Shown: positions 49,853-59,065, counted from the first letter of the stretch. The stretch: DNA of 64,000 nucleotides from Virgisporangium ochraceum (GCF_016863655.1 NZ_BOPH01000031.1:80612-144611), one strand, 5' to 3'. A program made the numbers and translations. Notes: generated by a model not told the origin, from the sequence alone.

Positions 49853-52273
49853 ATGGCCCGCATCGCGCTGATCGGCGCAGGCAGCGTGACGTTCACCCGG
49901 CGACTGCTGTCGGACCTGTTCTCCTACCCGGAACTGGCCGGCACCACCGTGGTGCTGCACGACATCGACGAGCGCCGGCTCGCGACCGCGGAGGCCATGG
50001 CGAGGTGGATGGCCGGGAAGCTCGGCGCCGACGTGCGGGTGGAAGCCCACGCCGACCGGCGCCGGGCCCTGGCCGGAGCCGACCACGTCATCAACGAGAT
50101 CGCCGTCGGCGGGCGGGCGGCGGCACAGCTCGACTTCGACGTCCCGGCCCGGTTCGGCGTGCGGCAGACGATCGCCGACACGCTCGGGATCGGCGGCATC
50201 TTCCGCGCGCTGCGCACCATCCCGGTGGTGCGCGCGATCGGCCACGAGCTGGCCGAGCTCGCCCCCGACGCGCTGCTCCTCAACTACACCAACCCGATGA
50301 CGATGATCCCGCGGGCGGTGTTCGAGGGGACGCCGTTCACGCGCGTCGTCGGGCTGTGCCACTCGGTGCGCGACACCGAGGCGCGGCTCGCGCGGCTGGT
50401 CGGCGTGCCGCGCGGGGAGTGCGCGATGGTGACGGCCGGGGTGAACCACCAGGCGTGGGTGCTGCGGTTCGAGCACGACGGGGAGAACCTGTACCCGTTG
50501 CTCGACGCGGCGATCGGGGCCGACCCGGAGCTGCGGAGAACGGTGCGGGTGGAGATGTACCGGCGGCTCGGGTACTTCCCGACCGAGTCGAGCGAGCACG
50601 GCAGCGAGTACGTGCCGTGGTTCCTGCCGCACGCCGGTGAGGTCGAGCGGTTCCGCATCCCGATCGGCGAGTACCTCACCTGGCTCGACCGCAACGCCGG
50701 CGAGTACGAGGAGCACGTACGGGGGCTCGCCGACGGCACCGGTGTCACCATCGAGCCGACGTCGGAGCTGGCGTCGGAGGTGATCCGTGCGATCGAGACG
50801 GGCACCCCGCGCGTCGTCTACGGCAACGTGCACAACGACGGGCTGATCGGCAACCTGCCGCCGGAGGCCTGCGTCGAGGTGCCGTGCCACGTCGACCGCG
50901 CGGGGGTTCGTCCCCTGCGGATCGGGGCGCTCCCACCGCAGCTCGCCGCTCTCAACCGCACCTTCCTGAACGTCGGCGACCTCACGTTGCGCGCCGCGCT
51001 CGACGGGAGGCGCGAGCACGTCTATCACGCGGCGATGCTCGACCCGCACACCGCGGCCCGCCTGACGCTGGCCGAGATCCACGACCTCGTCGACGCGATG
51101 TTCGACGCCCACCACGACCTCCTGCCGGAGAACCTGCGCCGCGACCGGCCGGTCCCGAAGGCCGGGGCGGCCGACCTGATGACGGGCATGGTGCCCTCGG
51201 AGGAGGCGGCCAGTTCGCATCCCCTGTACGACCTGCCGTTGCGGAGCTGGGAGCCGCGCACCCAGCTCGTCGTACCGGCGAGCGAGGTGCCGACGCCACG
51301 GTTTCCCGTGATCGACGCGCACAGCCACCTCGGGCGGTGGCTCACCGACGACGGGTCGTGGATGGTGAAGGACCCGGCCGCGCTGGTCGATCTCATGGAC
51401 CGCTGCGGCGTCCGCGCGATGGTGAACCTGTGCGGGCGCTTCGGCGCCGAGCTGGCGGAGAACATCGCCCGCTACGACGCGGCGTACCCGGGCCGGTTCG
51501 CGACGTTCTGCCACGTCGACTGGGAGGAGCTGTCGGCACCGGGGTTCGGCGAACGGATCGCCGCCGGCCTCGCGGCGTCGGTGGCCGCCGGTGCCCGTGG
51601 ACTGAAGGTGTGGAAGGACCTCGGGCTGCACCGCCGCGACCACCGCGGAGACCTCGTGCTGCTCGACGACGAGCGGCTCGGCCCACTGTGGGCGGCGGCG
51701 GCCGACCTCGACATCCCGGTCGCGGTGCACACCGCCGACCCGAAGGCGTTCTTCGAGCCGGTCGACGCGCACAACGAGCGGTTGGAGCAGCTGCTGCGCT
51801 ATCCGCAGTGGTCGTTCGCCAGCCCGGAGTTCCCGCCGTTCGAGCGTCTCATCGACGCTTTCGAAGCCGTGGTCGCGGCCAACCCGGGCACCACGTTCGT
51901 CGGTGTGCACGGCGGCTGCTACCCGGAGAACCTCGGCCGGGTCGGCGACATGCTCGACCGGTACCCGAACTACCACATCGACATCTCGGCCCGGCTGGCC
52001 GAGCTGGGCCGCCAGCCGCGGGCCACACGCGACCTGTTCACCCGCCACCCTGACCGGGTGCTCTTCGGCACCGACACGTTCCCGCCCGACGAACGCTCGT
52101 ACCACCTGCACTACCGGTTCCTCGAGAGCGGCGACGAGAAGTTCCCGCACGACCCGGACGGTTCACAGCTCATGGGACGCTGGGCGATCGACGGCCTCGA
52201 CCTCGACGACGACACCCTGCGCGCGGTGTACGCCGGCAACGCCGCCCGGCTCGTCCCCGCGCTGGCCCTATGA
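49853..52273 (+). CDS. Fusion of GH4 glycosidase and amidohydrolase-type metal hydrolase
   Basis: An 806-residue cytosolic two-enzyme fusion. Residues 1-445 are a complete family 4 glycoside hydrolase: NAD site IALIGAGSVTF, LNYTNPM near 143, the Mn-binding Cys/His in GLCHSV near 173 and the second His in GVNHQAWV near 202. Members are NAD- and Mn-dependent alpha-galactosidases or galacturonidases. After a roughly 35-residue linker, residues 484-806 are an amidohydrolase-2 barrel with DAHSHLG (HxH), AVHTAD near 623, GVHGG near 684 and FGTD near 737. Both active sites look intact. GGAAGGA precedes ATG 49853. Such a fusion is unfamiliar to me; the two steps probably act on one substituted sugar. 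Confidence 0.9.
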   Translation: MARIALIGAGSVTFTRRLLSDLFSYPELAGTTVVLHDIDERRLATAEAMARWMAGKLGADVRVEAHADRRRALAGADHVINEIAVGGRAAAQLDFDVPARFGVRQTIADTLGIGGIFRALRTIPVVRAIGHELAELAPDALLLNYTNPMTMIPRAVFEGTPFTRVVGLCHSVRDTEARLARLVGVPRGECAMVTAGVNHQAWVLRFEHDGENLYPLLDAAIGADPELRRTVRVEMYRRLGYFPTESSEHGSEYVPWFLPHAGEVERFRIPIGEYLTWLDRNAGEYEEHVRGLADGTGVTIEPTSELASEVIRAIETGTPRVVYGNVHNDGLIGNLPPEACVEVPCHVDRAGVRPLRIGALPPQLAALNRTFLNVGDLTLRAALDGRREHVYHAAMLDPHTAARLTLAEIHDLVDAMFDAHHDLLPENLRRDRPVPKAGAADLMTGMVPSEEAASSHPLYDLPLRSWEPRTQLVVPASEVPTPRFPVIDAHSHLGRWLTDDGSWMVKDPAALVDLMDRCGVRAMVNLCGRFGAELAENIARYDAAYPGRFATFCHVDWEELSAPGFGERIAAGLAASVAAGARGLKVWKDLGLHRRDHRGDLVLLDDERLGPLWAAAADLDIPVAVHTADPKAFFEPVDAHNERLEQLLRYPQWSFASPEFPPFERLIDAFEAVVAANPGTTFVGVHGGCYPENLGRVGDMLDRYPNYHIDISARLAELGRQPRATRDLFTRHPDRVLFGTDTFPPDERSYHLHYRFLESGDEKFPHDPDGSQLMGRWAIDGLDLDDDTLRAVYAGNAARLVPALAL

Positions 52274-53454
52274 TTTCGCCGATGGGAGGCGAGGGTTCGG
52301 TCGCCGGCGGAGACCTCAACCGGCTCCGCCAGCTCAACGCGCTCAACGTGCTGCAGTCCCTACGGGGCAGCCACCCGTCGACGCTCACCGAGCTGGCCCG
52401 CCGCACCGGCCTGTCCCGACCGTCCACAGAGGACGTCGTGCAGGATCTCGTGGCGCAGGAGTGGGTGGCGGAGGTGCTGCCGCTGCCCGGCGCGCTCGGC
52501 CGGCCGGCCCGCCGGTACCGGTTCCGCGCCGACGCCGGTCACGTCATCGGCATCGACGTCGGTGGACACAAGGTGCTCGCGATGGTGGCCGACCTCGACG
52601 GCCAGGTGATCGCCAGCCGGCGCATCGCGGTGCGCCCCGAGACGTCGCAGGCGAACCGGCTGGCGACCGTCGACGAGGCGGCCCTCGGCGCGATGCGGGC
52701 GGCCGGCCTGACCGCCGACGACATCTGGGCGGTCAGCGTGGCCAGCACCGGCCTGGTCGACCGGTCGGGGAAGGTCGCGTACTCGGTGGTGCCCGACTGG
52801 ACCGGGGTCGACCTCGTCGGGCACCTGGGCCGGACGTTCGCGTGCCCGGTGCGGGCGGAGAACGACTGCCGGCTGGCCGCGCTCGCCGAGCGCTGGCGCG
52901 GCGTGGCCACCGACTCCGAGCACATCGTCTACGTGCTCGCCGGATCGCGCACCGGCGCCGGCATCATCATCAACGGCCAGTTGCTGCGTGGCTTCGCCGG
53001 CGCGGCGGGCGAGATCGGGGTGCTGCCGGCGGTCGGCTGGGGACGCGCGCAGGAGCACCTGCGCGGCTGGAGCGGCCTGCCCGGCGACGTGCCGGAGGAG
53101 GAGGCGGCCACACACGTGTTCGCCGCCGCCCGGGCCGGTGACCCGGGCGCGGTCAAGGCCGTCGAGGAGTACACGAAGGACCTGGCGCTGGGCACCTCGG
53201 CGCTGATCCTGGCCGTCGACCCGGAGCTGGTCGTGGTCGGCGGCGGCTTCTCCCGCTCGGCCGACATGCTCCTGGAGCCGCTGCGCAACGAGCTGACCAA
53301 GCTGGTGCTGCACCTGCCGCAGGTCCGCACGTCGACGCTCGGTGACGAGGGTTCGGCGCTCGGCGCGGTGCGGCACTCGCTCGACCTCGTCGAACGGCTC
53401 GTCTTCGCCCCGTCCGCGGGCCTGGGCCGGCCCGTGCGTCCCGATCGGATGTAA
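52270..53454 (+). CDS. ROK-family regulator lacking the zinc motif
   Basis: A 394-residue repressor-type ROK protein. The N-terminal helix-turn-helix (about 15-75) reads LNALNVLQSLRGSHPSTLTELARRTGL and SRPSTEDVV in sequence. The kinase-like fold has GIDVGGHKVLAMV near 93, LAGSRTGAGIIING near 220 and VVVGGGFSRS near 318. The CxCGxxGCxE zinc motif present in the other ROK protein (16781) is absent: the equivalent region reads PAVGWGRAQEHL. It may sense sugar without zinc. ATG 52270 overlaps the fusion gene stop (ATGA), so it is part of the operon it probably controls. Confidence 0.88.
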   Translation: MISPMGGEGSVAGGDLNRLRQLNALNVLQSLRGSHPSTLTELARRTGLSRPSTEDVVQDLVAQEWVAEVLPLPGALGRPARRYRFRADAGHVIGIDVGGHKVLAMVADLDGQVIASRRIAVRPETSQANRLATVDEAALGAMRAAGLTADDIWAVSVASTGLVDRSGKVAYSVVPDWTGVDLVGHLGRTFACPVRAENDCRLAALAERWRGVATDSEHIVYVLAGSRTGAGIIINGQLLRGFAGAAGEIGVLPAVGWGRAQEHLRGWSGLPGDVPEEEAATHVFAAARAGDPGAVKAVEEYTKDLALGTSALILAVDPELVVVGGGFSRSADMLLEPLRNELTKLVLHLPQVRTSTLGDEGSALGAVRHSLDLVERLVFAPSAGLGRPVRPDRM

Positions 53455-53499
53455 GACACGCGGCAGCGCGGTGTCAGCGGCCGCCGGCACAGTGTTCGC

Positions 53500-54204
53500 A
53501 TGGAAATGGGAACCGTACTCGGCATCTGGGCGCATCCGGACGACGAGGCGTACTTGTCCGGCGGGCTGATGGCCCTCGCACGCGACAGCGGGTCGCGGGT
53601 CGTCTGTGTCACGGCGACGCGCGGTGAGCTGGGAACCCCCGATCCCGACGAGTGGCCGCCGGAGCGGCTGGCCGCCGAGCGCACCGTCGAGCTCGCCCGC
53701 TGCCTCGGCATCCTCGGGGTCACCGAGCACCGGTGGCTGGGCTACGCCGACGGCGGCTGCGCGGCCGCGCCGGCGTCGGAGGCGGTGGGACAGCTGTGCG
53801 AGCTGATCGAGGAGGTCCGCCCCGACACGGTGGTGACGTTCGGACCCGACGGGTACACCGGCCACGCCGACCACCGGGCGGTGTCGGGGTGGGCGACGGA
53901 GGCGTTCGCGAAGGTCGCGGGACCGGGTGCCCGGCTGCTGTACGCCGCGGCACCGGAGCGGCGCTCCCGCCGGTGGGCGGAACTGCACGAGCGGCTCAGC
54001 GTCTTCGAGCCCGGGTACCCGGACATCGTGCCCGACGCCGCGCTCGCGCTGAACCTCGTGCTCGACGAACGGACCCTCGCCCGCAAGGTCGAGGCCCTCA
54101 GCGCGCAGACGACCCAGACCGCCGGGCTCATCTCACTGCTCGGCGTCGAGACCTACACCGCGTGGGTGGGCGAGGAGGCGTTCGTGGCGGGCGTGATCAT
54201 GTGA
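53500..54204 (+). CDS. PIG-L-family N-deacetylase
   Basis: A 234-residue zinc deacetylase of the GlcNAc-PI/MshB/diacetylchitobiose deacetylase family. The zinc motif AHPDDE is at 11-16, with a second ligand in GYTGHADHRAV near 125. It hydrolyses N-acetyl groups of amino sugars. It is 45 bases after the ROK gene and closes the rightward operon, which, with the NagB-like gene, points to an N-acetylated amino-sugar substrate. ATG 53506 is an alternative start. The 3' end overlaps the convergent AfsR-type gene by eight bases. Confidence 0.9.
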   Translation: MEMGTVLGIWAHPDDEAYLSGGLMALARDSGSRVVCVTATRGELGTPDPDEWPPERLAAERTVELARCLGILGVTEHRWLGYADGGCAAAPASEAVGQLCELIEEVRPDTVVTFGPDGYTGHADHRAVSGWATEAFAKVAGPGARLLYAAAPERRSRRWAELHERLSVFEPGYPDIVPDAALALNLVLDERTLARKVEALSAQTTQTAGLISLLGVETYTAWVGEEAFVAGVIM

Positions 54205-56938
54205 GGTTCCGGGAGATCGCGTCGCGCGCGATCTCCAGGACGGCCGCGCGGCCGGGGCCCTCGGCCGACGGCGCAGCGACGGCCGCACCGGCGACCGCGG
54301 GCGCGTCGGGTGCCCGGTCGGCCGCGGCGGTGAGCGCGTCGGCCGGCCCGTCGTCACTGAGCCGGCGGAGCACGGTGGCGAGGTTGCGCAGCGTCGTCCA
54401 CAGGTGTGTCCAGTTGCCGGTCCGCTCGAAGTAGTCGACGACCTCACGGTAGCCGCGCAGCGCGTCCCGGAACCGCCCCGCGTGGGTGCGGACCGACAGC
54501 AGCCCGACGGTCGCGACCCCGACGAGGAACGCGGCCCCCGAGGTGCGGGCGAGGTCGATGGCCTGCTGGTAGTGCACCTCGGCGACGGTGTGGCGGCCGG
54601 CGGCGTTGTCGATCTCGCCGGCCACGTAGGCGCCCCACGCCCGCAGCGTCGGCGACGTCGCGCCGGCCCGGCCCCGCTCGTTGAGCGCCCGCGCCTCGTC
54701 GGGGCGGCCGGCGTAGGCCGTCGCCAGGGCCGCCAGCCCCAGGTTCTCGCGCGGCACCGTCGCCAGGGCGGCGGCGGCGAGGGAGTGCTCGATGGCGTCC
54801 TCCCACGCGCCCCGGGCCAGGTCGGCGTTCGACAGAACGGTCAGGCAGTACCACGAGCCGCCCAGCGCGAGGCCGCGCCGGCACAGGTACTCGGCGAACG
54901 GGTAGTCGCCGCGGTGGTACGCCGCCTCGGCCGCCACTCCCAGCACGGCGGACCCGAGCGGGTGGCCGTCGAGGGCCGGGTCGGCGCCCAGTTCCTCGGC
55001 CCAGTCGCGGAGCTCGATCAGGTCGCGGTAGCTCATGGGGTCCATCAGCGCGACGACGATCGCGGCGGCCGCGTCGAGGAGCTTGCGGTCGCGGGCGTGC
55101 CGCCAGGCCGCGCGCAGGTTGGACAGCTCGCGGCGCAGGGCCGCGTCGGCGTCGGGCTCGCGGGCGGTGGTCATCGTGACCTCGACCCACGCGGTGAGGT
55201 CGACCGCCCAGTCCACCAGGTGCCGCGCGGCCTCCTCGGTCTCGCCGGCCGCGTCGAGCCGGTCGAGGCCGTAGGCGCGCAGCGTCTCCAGCATCCGGTA
55301 ACGGGTGCCCGCGGTGAAGTCGGCGTCGAGCATCGACGCGTCGACGAGCCGGGCCAGCAGCGTGCCCGGGTCGCCGGTGAGGCCCAGCGCCGCGGCCAGC
55401 CGTTCCGCGGCGTCGAGCGGCACGCCGTCCACGAAGATCGCGAGGTACCGGAACAGCCGCTGCTCCTCGGCCGACAGCAGCCGGTACGACCACTCCACGG
55501 TCGCCCGCAGCGTGCCGTGCCGCGCCTCGCCGCTCGGGCGGCCGGCGAGCAGGTCGAGCGAGCGGTCGAGCCGCTGGTGGAGGTCGGCCAGGGCGAACGT
55601 CGACAGCCGGCCGGCGGCGAGCTCGATCGCCAGCGGGACGCCGTCGAGGCGGCGCACGATGTCGGCGACGAGCCGCGGGTCGAGGTCGGAGCCCGGACGG
55701 ACCCGGCCGGCCCGGTCGCGGAAAACCTCCACGGCGCCCCGGTGCGGGAGCGGGGTCAGCCGGCGCACGTACTCCGCGCCGAGCCCGAGCGGCTCGCGGC
55801 TGGTCGCCAGCACCGTCAGGGACGGGCACGTGGCGAGCAGGAGGTTCACCAGGTCCCGGGCCGCGTCGACGAGGTGCTCGCAGTTGTCGACGACGAGCAG
55901 GCCGGGCCGGTCGGCGAGCACCGCCAGGCAGGACGGCAGCACGTCACCCCGGGCGACGGCCAGCCCGAGCGCCGCGGCGAGCGCGTGCGGGATCGCGGCC
56001 GGGTCGGTCACCGGCGCCAGGCGGAGCACGGTCGTGGCCGGCAGCTCCAGCGCCAGCCGCGTCTTGCCGACGCCGCCCGGCCCGACGAGCGTCACCAGCC
56101 GTTCGGTGGCGAGCAGGCGGCGCAGGTCGGCGAGTTCGGCGTCGCGGCCGAACAGCCGGGTCGCCGGCCGGGCCGGCACCTCGGGCGCCCGCCCGACCGG
56201 TCCGGAGGCGATCTCGCGGACGACCTCGTCGAGGGCCGGTGACGGGTCGAGGCCCACCTCCTCGGCGAGCCGCTCGCGGTACTCCCGCCCGGTCCGCAGC
56301 GCCTCCGACGGCTGCCCGGTGGCGGCCAGCACCCGCATGAGCAGCAACGCCGCGGGTTCCCGCAGCGGGTCGGCCGCCAGCGCCTCGGTGGCCTGGCCCA
56401 CCACGCTCCCGGCCTCGCCGGCCGCGAGAGCGCAGGCCACCACGGCGTCGGTGACGTCGCGGCGCAGCTGCTCGTAGGTCTCCACGACACTGGCGATCGC
56501 GGGGACGTCGACGAGGTCGGCGAGCACGGGCCCGCGCCACAGCGCGTGGGCCTCGCGGGCCGCGGCCAGCGCTTCCCGGGTCTCCCTGCCGGTGCGGGCG
56601 GCCGCCAGCAGGCGGCGCGCGCGGACGGCGTCGAGGCCGTCCGCGCCGAGGTCGAGCCGGTAGCCGTCGGGACGGGTCTCCAGGCAGCCGGACGCCGACC
56701 CGAGCTGGCCGCGCAGCCGGAACACGTGACTGTGCAGGGCCTGCCGGCCCGACTCCGGTGCCTCGGCGGGCCACAGCGCGTCGACGAGCCGGTCGACGGG
56801 CACCGTGCGGCCCTCGGCCAGCGCGAGCATGGCGAGCACGGCCCGCCGCTTCTGGCCCCGGACGTCGACGGGCTGCCCGTCGACGACCAGGCGCAGCGGC
56901 CCGAGGACGTCGACGCGTGCGGTCACGCCCGACAGCAT
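54197..56938 (-). CDS. AfsR/SARP-type transcriptional regulator with NB-ARC and TPR domains
   Basis: A 913-residue regulator. An OmpR-like winged helix (about 1-90, VDVLGPLRLVVDG, GQKRRAVLAMLALAEGR) is followed by the BTAD domain (about 95-240) and a nucleotide-binding NB-ARC domain with Walker A LVGPGGVGKTRLALEL near 285 and Walker B LLVVDNCEHLVD. TPR-like repeats (about 600-870) follow. Such proteins regulate secondary metabolism or development. ATG 56938 lies inside the first copy of a 37-bp repeat (56928-57001); GTG 56926 is an alternative. It is divergent from a methyltransferase gene. Confidence 0.92.
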   Translation of the reverse strand: MLSGVTARVDVLGPLRLVVDGQPVDVRGQKRRAVLAMLALAEGRTVPVDRLVDALWPAEAPESGRQALHSHVFRLRGQLGSASGCLETRPDGYRLDLGADGLDAVRARRLLAAARTGRETREALAAAREAHALWRGPVLADLVDVPAIASVVETYEQLRRDVTDAVVACALAAGEAGSVVGQATEALAADPLREPAALLLMRVLAATGQPSEALRTGREYRERLAEEVGLDPSPALDEVVREIASGPVGRAPEVPARPATRLFGRDAELADLRRLLATERLVTLVGPGGVGKTRLALELPATTVLRLAPVTDPAAIPHALAAALGLAVARGDVLPSCLAVLADRPGLLVVDNCEHLVDAARDLVNLLLATCPSLTVLATSREPLGLGAEYVRRLTPLPHRGAVEVFRDRAGRVRPGSDLDPRLVADIVRRLDGVPLAIELAAGRLSTFALADLHQRLDRSLDLLAGRPSGEARHGTLRATVEWSYRLLSAEEQRLFRYLAIFVDGVPLDAAERLAAALGLTGDPGTLLARLVDASMLDADFTAGTRYRMLETLRAYGLDRLDAAGETEEAARHLVDWAVDLTAWVEVTMTTAREPDADAALRRELSNLRAAWRHARDRKLLDAAAAIVVALMDPMSYRDLIELRDWAEELGADPALDGHPLGSAVLGVAAEAAYHRGDYPFAEYLCRRGLALGGSWYCLTVLSNADLARGAWEDAIEHSLAAAALATVPRENLGLAALATAYAGRPDEARALNERGRAGATSPTLRAWGAYVAGEIDNAAGRHTVAEVHYQQAIDLARTSGAAFLVGVATVGLLSVRTHAGRFRDALRGYREVVDYFERTGNWTHLWTTLRNLATVLRRLSDDGPADALTAAADRAPDAPAVAGAAVAAPSAEGPGRAAVLEIARDAISRNLT

Positions 56939-57001
56939 GCCTGCCAATGCGTGCCACCGGGAAGCCCGACGGCATGCCTGCCAGCGCGTGCCACCGGGAA
57001 G
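56928..57001. repeat. Two tandem copies of a 37-bp unit over the AfsR-type gene start
   Basis: Two copies (56928-56964 and 56965-57001) share all but three positions. Each contains GCATGCCTGCCA and GTGCCACCGGGAAG. Because 37 is not a multiple of three, changing copy number shifts frame and spacing. The preferred start codon of the AfsR-type gene lies in the first copy, so copy number could tune its expression. Confidence 0.9.
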
Positions 57002-57075
57002 ACAGCGCGCGTCAGCGGCGTGCGATCGCGCCGGCCGAGGCTTCTACCGACCTCTTCGAGACAAGGGAGCCTGAC

Positions 57076-58116
57076 ATGGACGAGAACAAGGTCAACGAGT
57101 TCCTCGGGCAGGTGGTGACCGACCTGGCCGCCACCGAGGCCGCCGGGTCGATCGTGGTCGGCCACCGGCTCGGCCTCTACCGGGCACTGGCGCAGGGACC
57201 GGTGACGCCCGCCGGGTTCGCCGAGCGCACCGGCAACGCCGAGCGGTACCTCACCGAGTGGCTGCGCGGCCAGGCGGCCGGCGGCTACGCCGTGTACGAC
57301 CCGGCGACGGGCGAGTACTCGCTGACCCCTGAGCAGGCCTTCTGCCTGGCCGACGTCGACGGGCCGAACGTGCCCGGGGCGTTCCTGCTCGCGCTGGGCA
57401 TGCTGCGGGCCGAGCCGCGCGTCACCGAGGCGTTCCGCACCGGTGCCGGCATCGGCTGGCACGAGCAGCACGAGGACGTGTTCGCCGGCTGCGACGCGTT
57501 CTACCGGCCGGGGTACGTCGCCGCGCTGGTGCCGGCGTGGATCCCCGCGCTCGACGGTGTCGCGGACAGGCTGGCCGCGGGTGGCCGGGTCGCCGACGTC
57601 GGCTGCGGGTTCGGCGCGTCGTCGGTGCTCATGGCCGAGGCGTTCCCGCGCGCGACGGTGGTGGGCTCGGACTACCACGCCGCCTCGGTCGAGGCGGCCC
57701 GCAAGCGTGCGGCCGACGCCGGCGTGGGTGACCGGGTGACGTTCGAGGTGGCGACCGCCCAGTCGTTCACCGGCTCCGGCTACGACCTGGTGACCATGTT
57801 CGACTGCCTGCACGACCTCGGCGACCCGGTCGGCGCCGCCCGCCGGGTGCGGGAGGCGCTGACGCCCGACGGCACCTGGCTCATCGTCGAGCCGAACGCC
57901 GGCACCGTGGGCGAGGTGAACCCGGTCGCGCGCGCCTACTACAGCGGCTCGACGTTCATGTGCGTGCCGAACGCGTTGTCGCAGCCGGGCGGGCAGGCGC
58001 TGGGCGCGCAGGCCGGCGAGGCCGCGATCCGGCGGGTGGCCGAGGAGGCCGGCTTCACCCGGTTCCGCCGGATCGCGGAGACGCCGTTCAACCTGGTGTT
58101 CGAGGTGCGCCCCTAA
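57076..58116 (+). CDS. SAM-dependent methyltransferase with N-terminal winged helix
   Basis: A 346-residue class I methyltransferase. An N-terminal dimerisation/winged-helix region (about 1-95, SIVVGHRLGLYRALAQG, YLTEWLRGQAAGGY) precedes the Rossmann domain, with SAM motif I VADVGCGFGASSV near 173, motif II GSDYH near 197 and an acidic FDCLHDLGDP near 240. Such two-domain enzymes act on small molecules. GGGAG precedes ATG 57076. It is divergent from the AfsR-type gene and convergent with another methyltransferase across a CGATCTTG hairpin. Confidence 0.9.
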   Translation: MDENKVNEFLGQVVTDLAATEAAGSIVVGHRLGLYRALAQGPVTPAGFAERTGNAERYLTEWLRGQAAGGYAVYDPATGEYSLTPEQAFCLADVDGPNVPGAFLLALGMLRAEPRVTEAFRTGAGIGWHEQHEDVFAGCDAFYRPGYVAALVPAWIPALDGVADRLAAGGRVADVGCGFGASSVLMAEAFPRATVVGSDYHAASVEAARKRAADAGVGDRVTFEVATAQSFTGSGYDLVTMFDCLHDLGDPVGAARRVREALTPDGTWLIVEPNAGTVGEVNPVARAYYSGSTFMCVPNALSQPGGQALGAQAGEAAIRRVAEEAGFTRFRRIAETPFNLVFEVRP

Positions 58117-58128
58117 CCCCTTCCCCGC

Positions 58129-58178
58129 CGATCTTGGACACTTTTACATCGAATTCGATGCACAAGTGTCCAAGATCG
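58129..58178. terminator. Nested hairpin between convergent methyltransferase genes (CGATCTTG family, copy 3)
   Basis: A 15-bp perfect outer stem, CGATCTTGGACACTT (58129-58143) and its complement (58164-58178), encloses the 14-bp palindrome CATCGAATTCGATG (58147-58160). It has the same two-tier plan as 29359-29412 and lies between two stops 94 bp apart. A bidirectional terminator is inferred. Confidence 0.8.
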
Positions 58179-58210
58179 CGGGCGTAGCACCAGGCCGGCC
58201 CGGCCTGGTG

Positions 58211-59065
58211 CTACGCGGTGCCGGAGATGACGAGCATCTCGCAGGGGCCGGTGAAGCCGTCCGGGCCGTCGAACTCGGCCAGGGCGTCGCCGATCTCGCT
58301 CCAGGCGGCCGCCCGGCCGGCGTCGTCGAGGCCGGCGAGCATCTGGTGCAGCGCGCCGAACGACTCGCGCTCGAAGCGGACGCACTCGGCCGCGCTCGCC
58401 ATCCGCAGCGGCGACGGCACGGCGGTCACGGAGACGTCGTGGAAGCCGGCCTCCGCGAGCGCCGCCGTCGCCACGTCGGGCGTGCCGAGGCTGAACGGGC
58501 CGGGCTGGCCGGGGAGCGGCGGCGGGAGGGCGGCGCGGCGGCGGATGATCCCGACCGGGATCGAGAAGAACCCGTTGCGGTCGGCGGTGGAGTAGACGAC
58601 GCACGACACGCGTCCACCGGGTCGCAGGGCGGCGCGCATACCGGCGAGGGCGGCCCGCCGGTCGGGGAAGTAGATGAGCCCGACCCGGGAGATCACCGCG
58701 TCGAACGTGCCGTCGGCCACGTCGAGGTGCTCGCCGTCGAGTTCGCGGGTGTCGACGGTGGTCAGCCCGGCGTCGGTGGCGGCCTTGGCGGCGAACTCCA
58801 GGATCGCGGGGGAGATGTCGGTGGCCAGCACGTGACCGGTGGGGCCGGCGCGCCGCGCGGCGGCGATGCTCTGTCCACCGGCGCCGGCCGCCACGTCGAG
58901 CACCCGGCTGCCGGCGGTGACCCCGGCGGCGTCGAGCATCAGGTCTGTCGCCGGGCCGAGCCAGGCCTCGATCGTGGGTCCCCACCGGTGCCAGGCCTCG
59001 GCGGCGTCCTGCCACTGGGCGCGGGTGGTGGTCTTGTACCGCTGCGGGTCGAATGCGCTCGTCAT
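58211..59065 (-). CDS. Class I SAM-dependent methyltransferase
   Basis: A 284-residue UbiE/COQ5-like methyltransferase without an N-terminal winged helix. Motif I is VLDVAAGAGGQSI near 55, an acidic Asp follows in ATDISPAIL, and motif post-I/III is DAVISRVGLIYFPD near 122. ATG 59065 is preferred; GTG 59071 adds two residues. It is not similar enough to the neighbouring methyltransferase to be a recent duplicate. Substrate unknown. It is divergent from the AAA/TPR gene with about 170 bp between. Confidence 0.9.
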   Translation of the reverse strand: MTSAFDPQRYKTTTRAQWQDAAEAWHRWGPTIEAWLGPATDLMLDAAGVTAGSRVLDVAAGAGGQSIAAARRAGPTGHVLATDISPAILEFAAKAATDAGLTTVDTRELDGEHLDVADGTFDAVISRVGLIYFPDRRAALAGMRAALRPGGRVSCVVYSTADRNGFFSIPVGIIRRRAALPPPLPGQPGPFSLGTPDVATAALAEAGFHDVSVTAVPSPLRMASAAECVRFERESFGALHQMLAGLDDAGRAAAWSEIGDALAEFDGPDGFTGPCEMLVISGTA

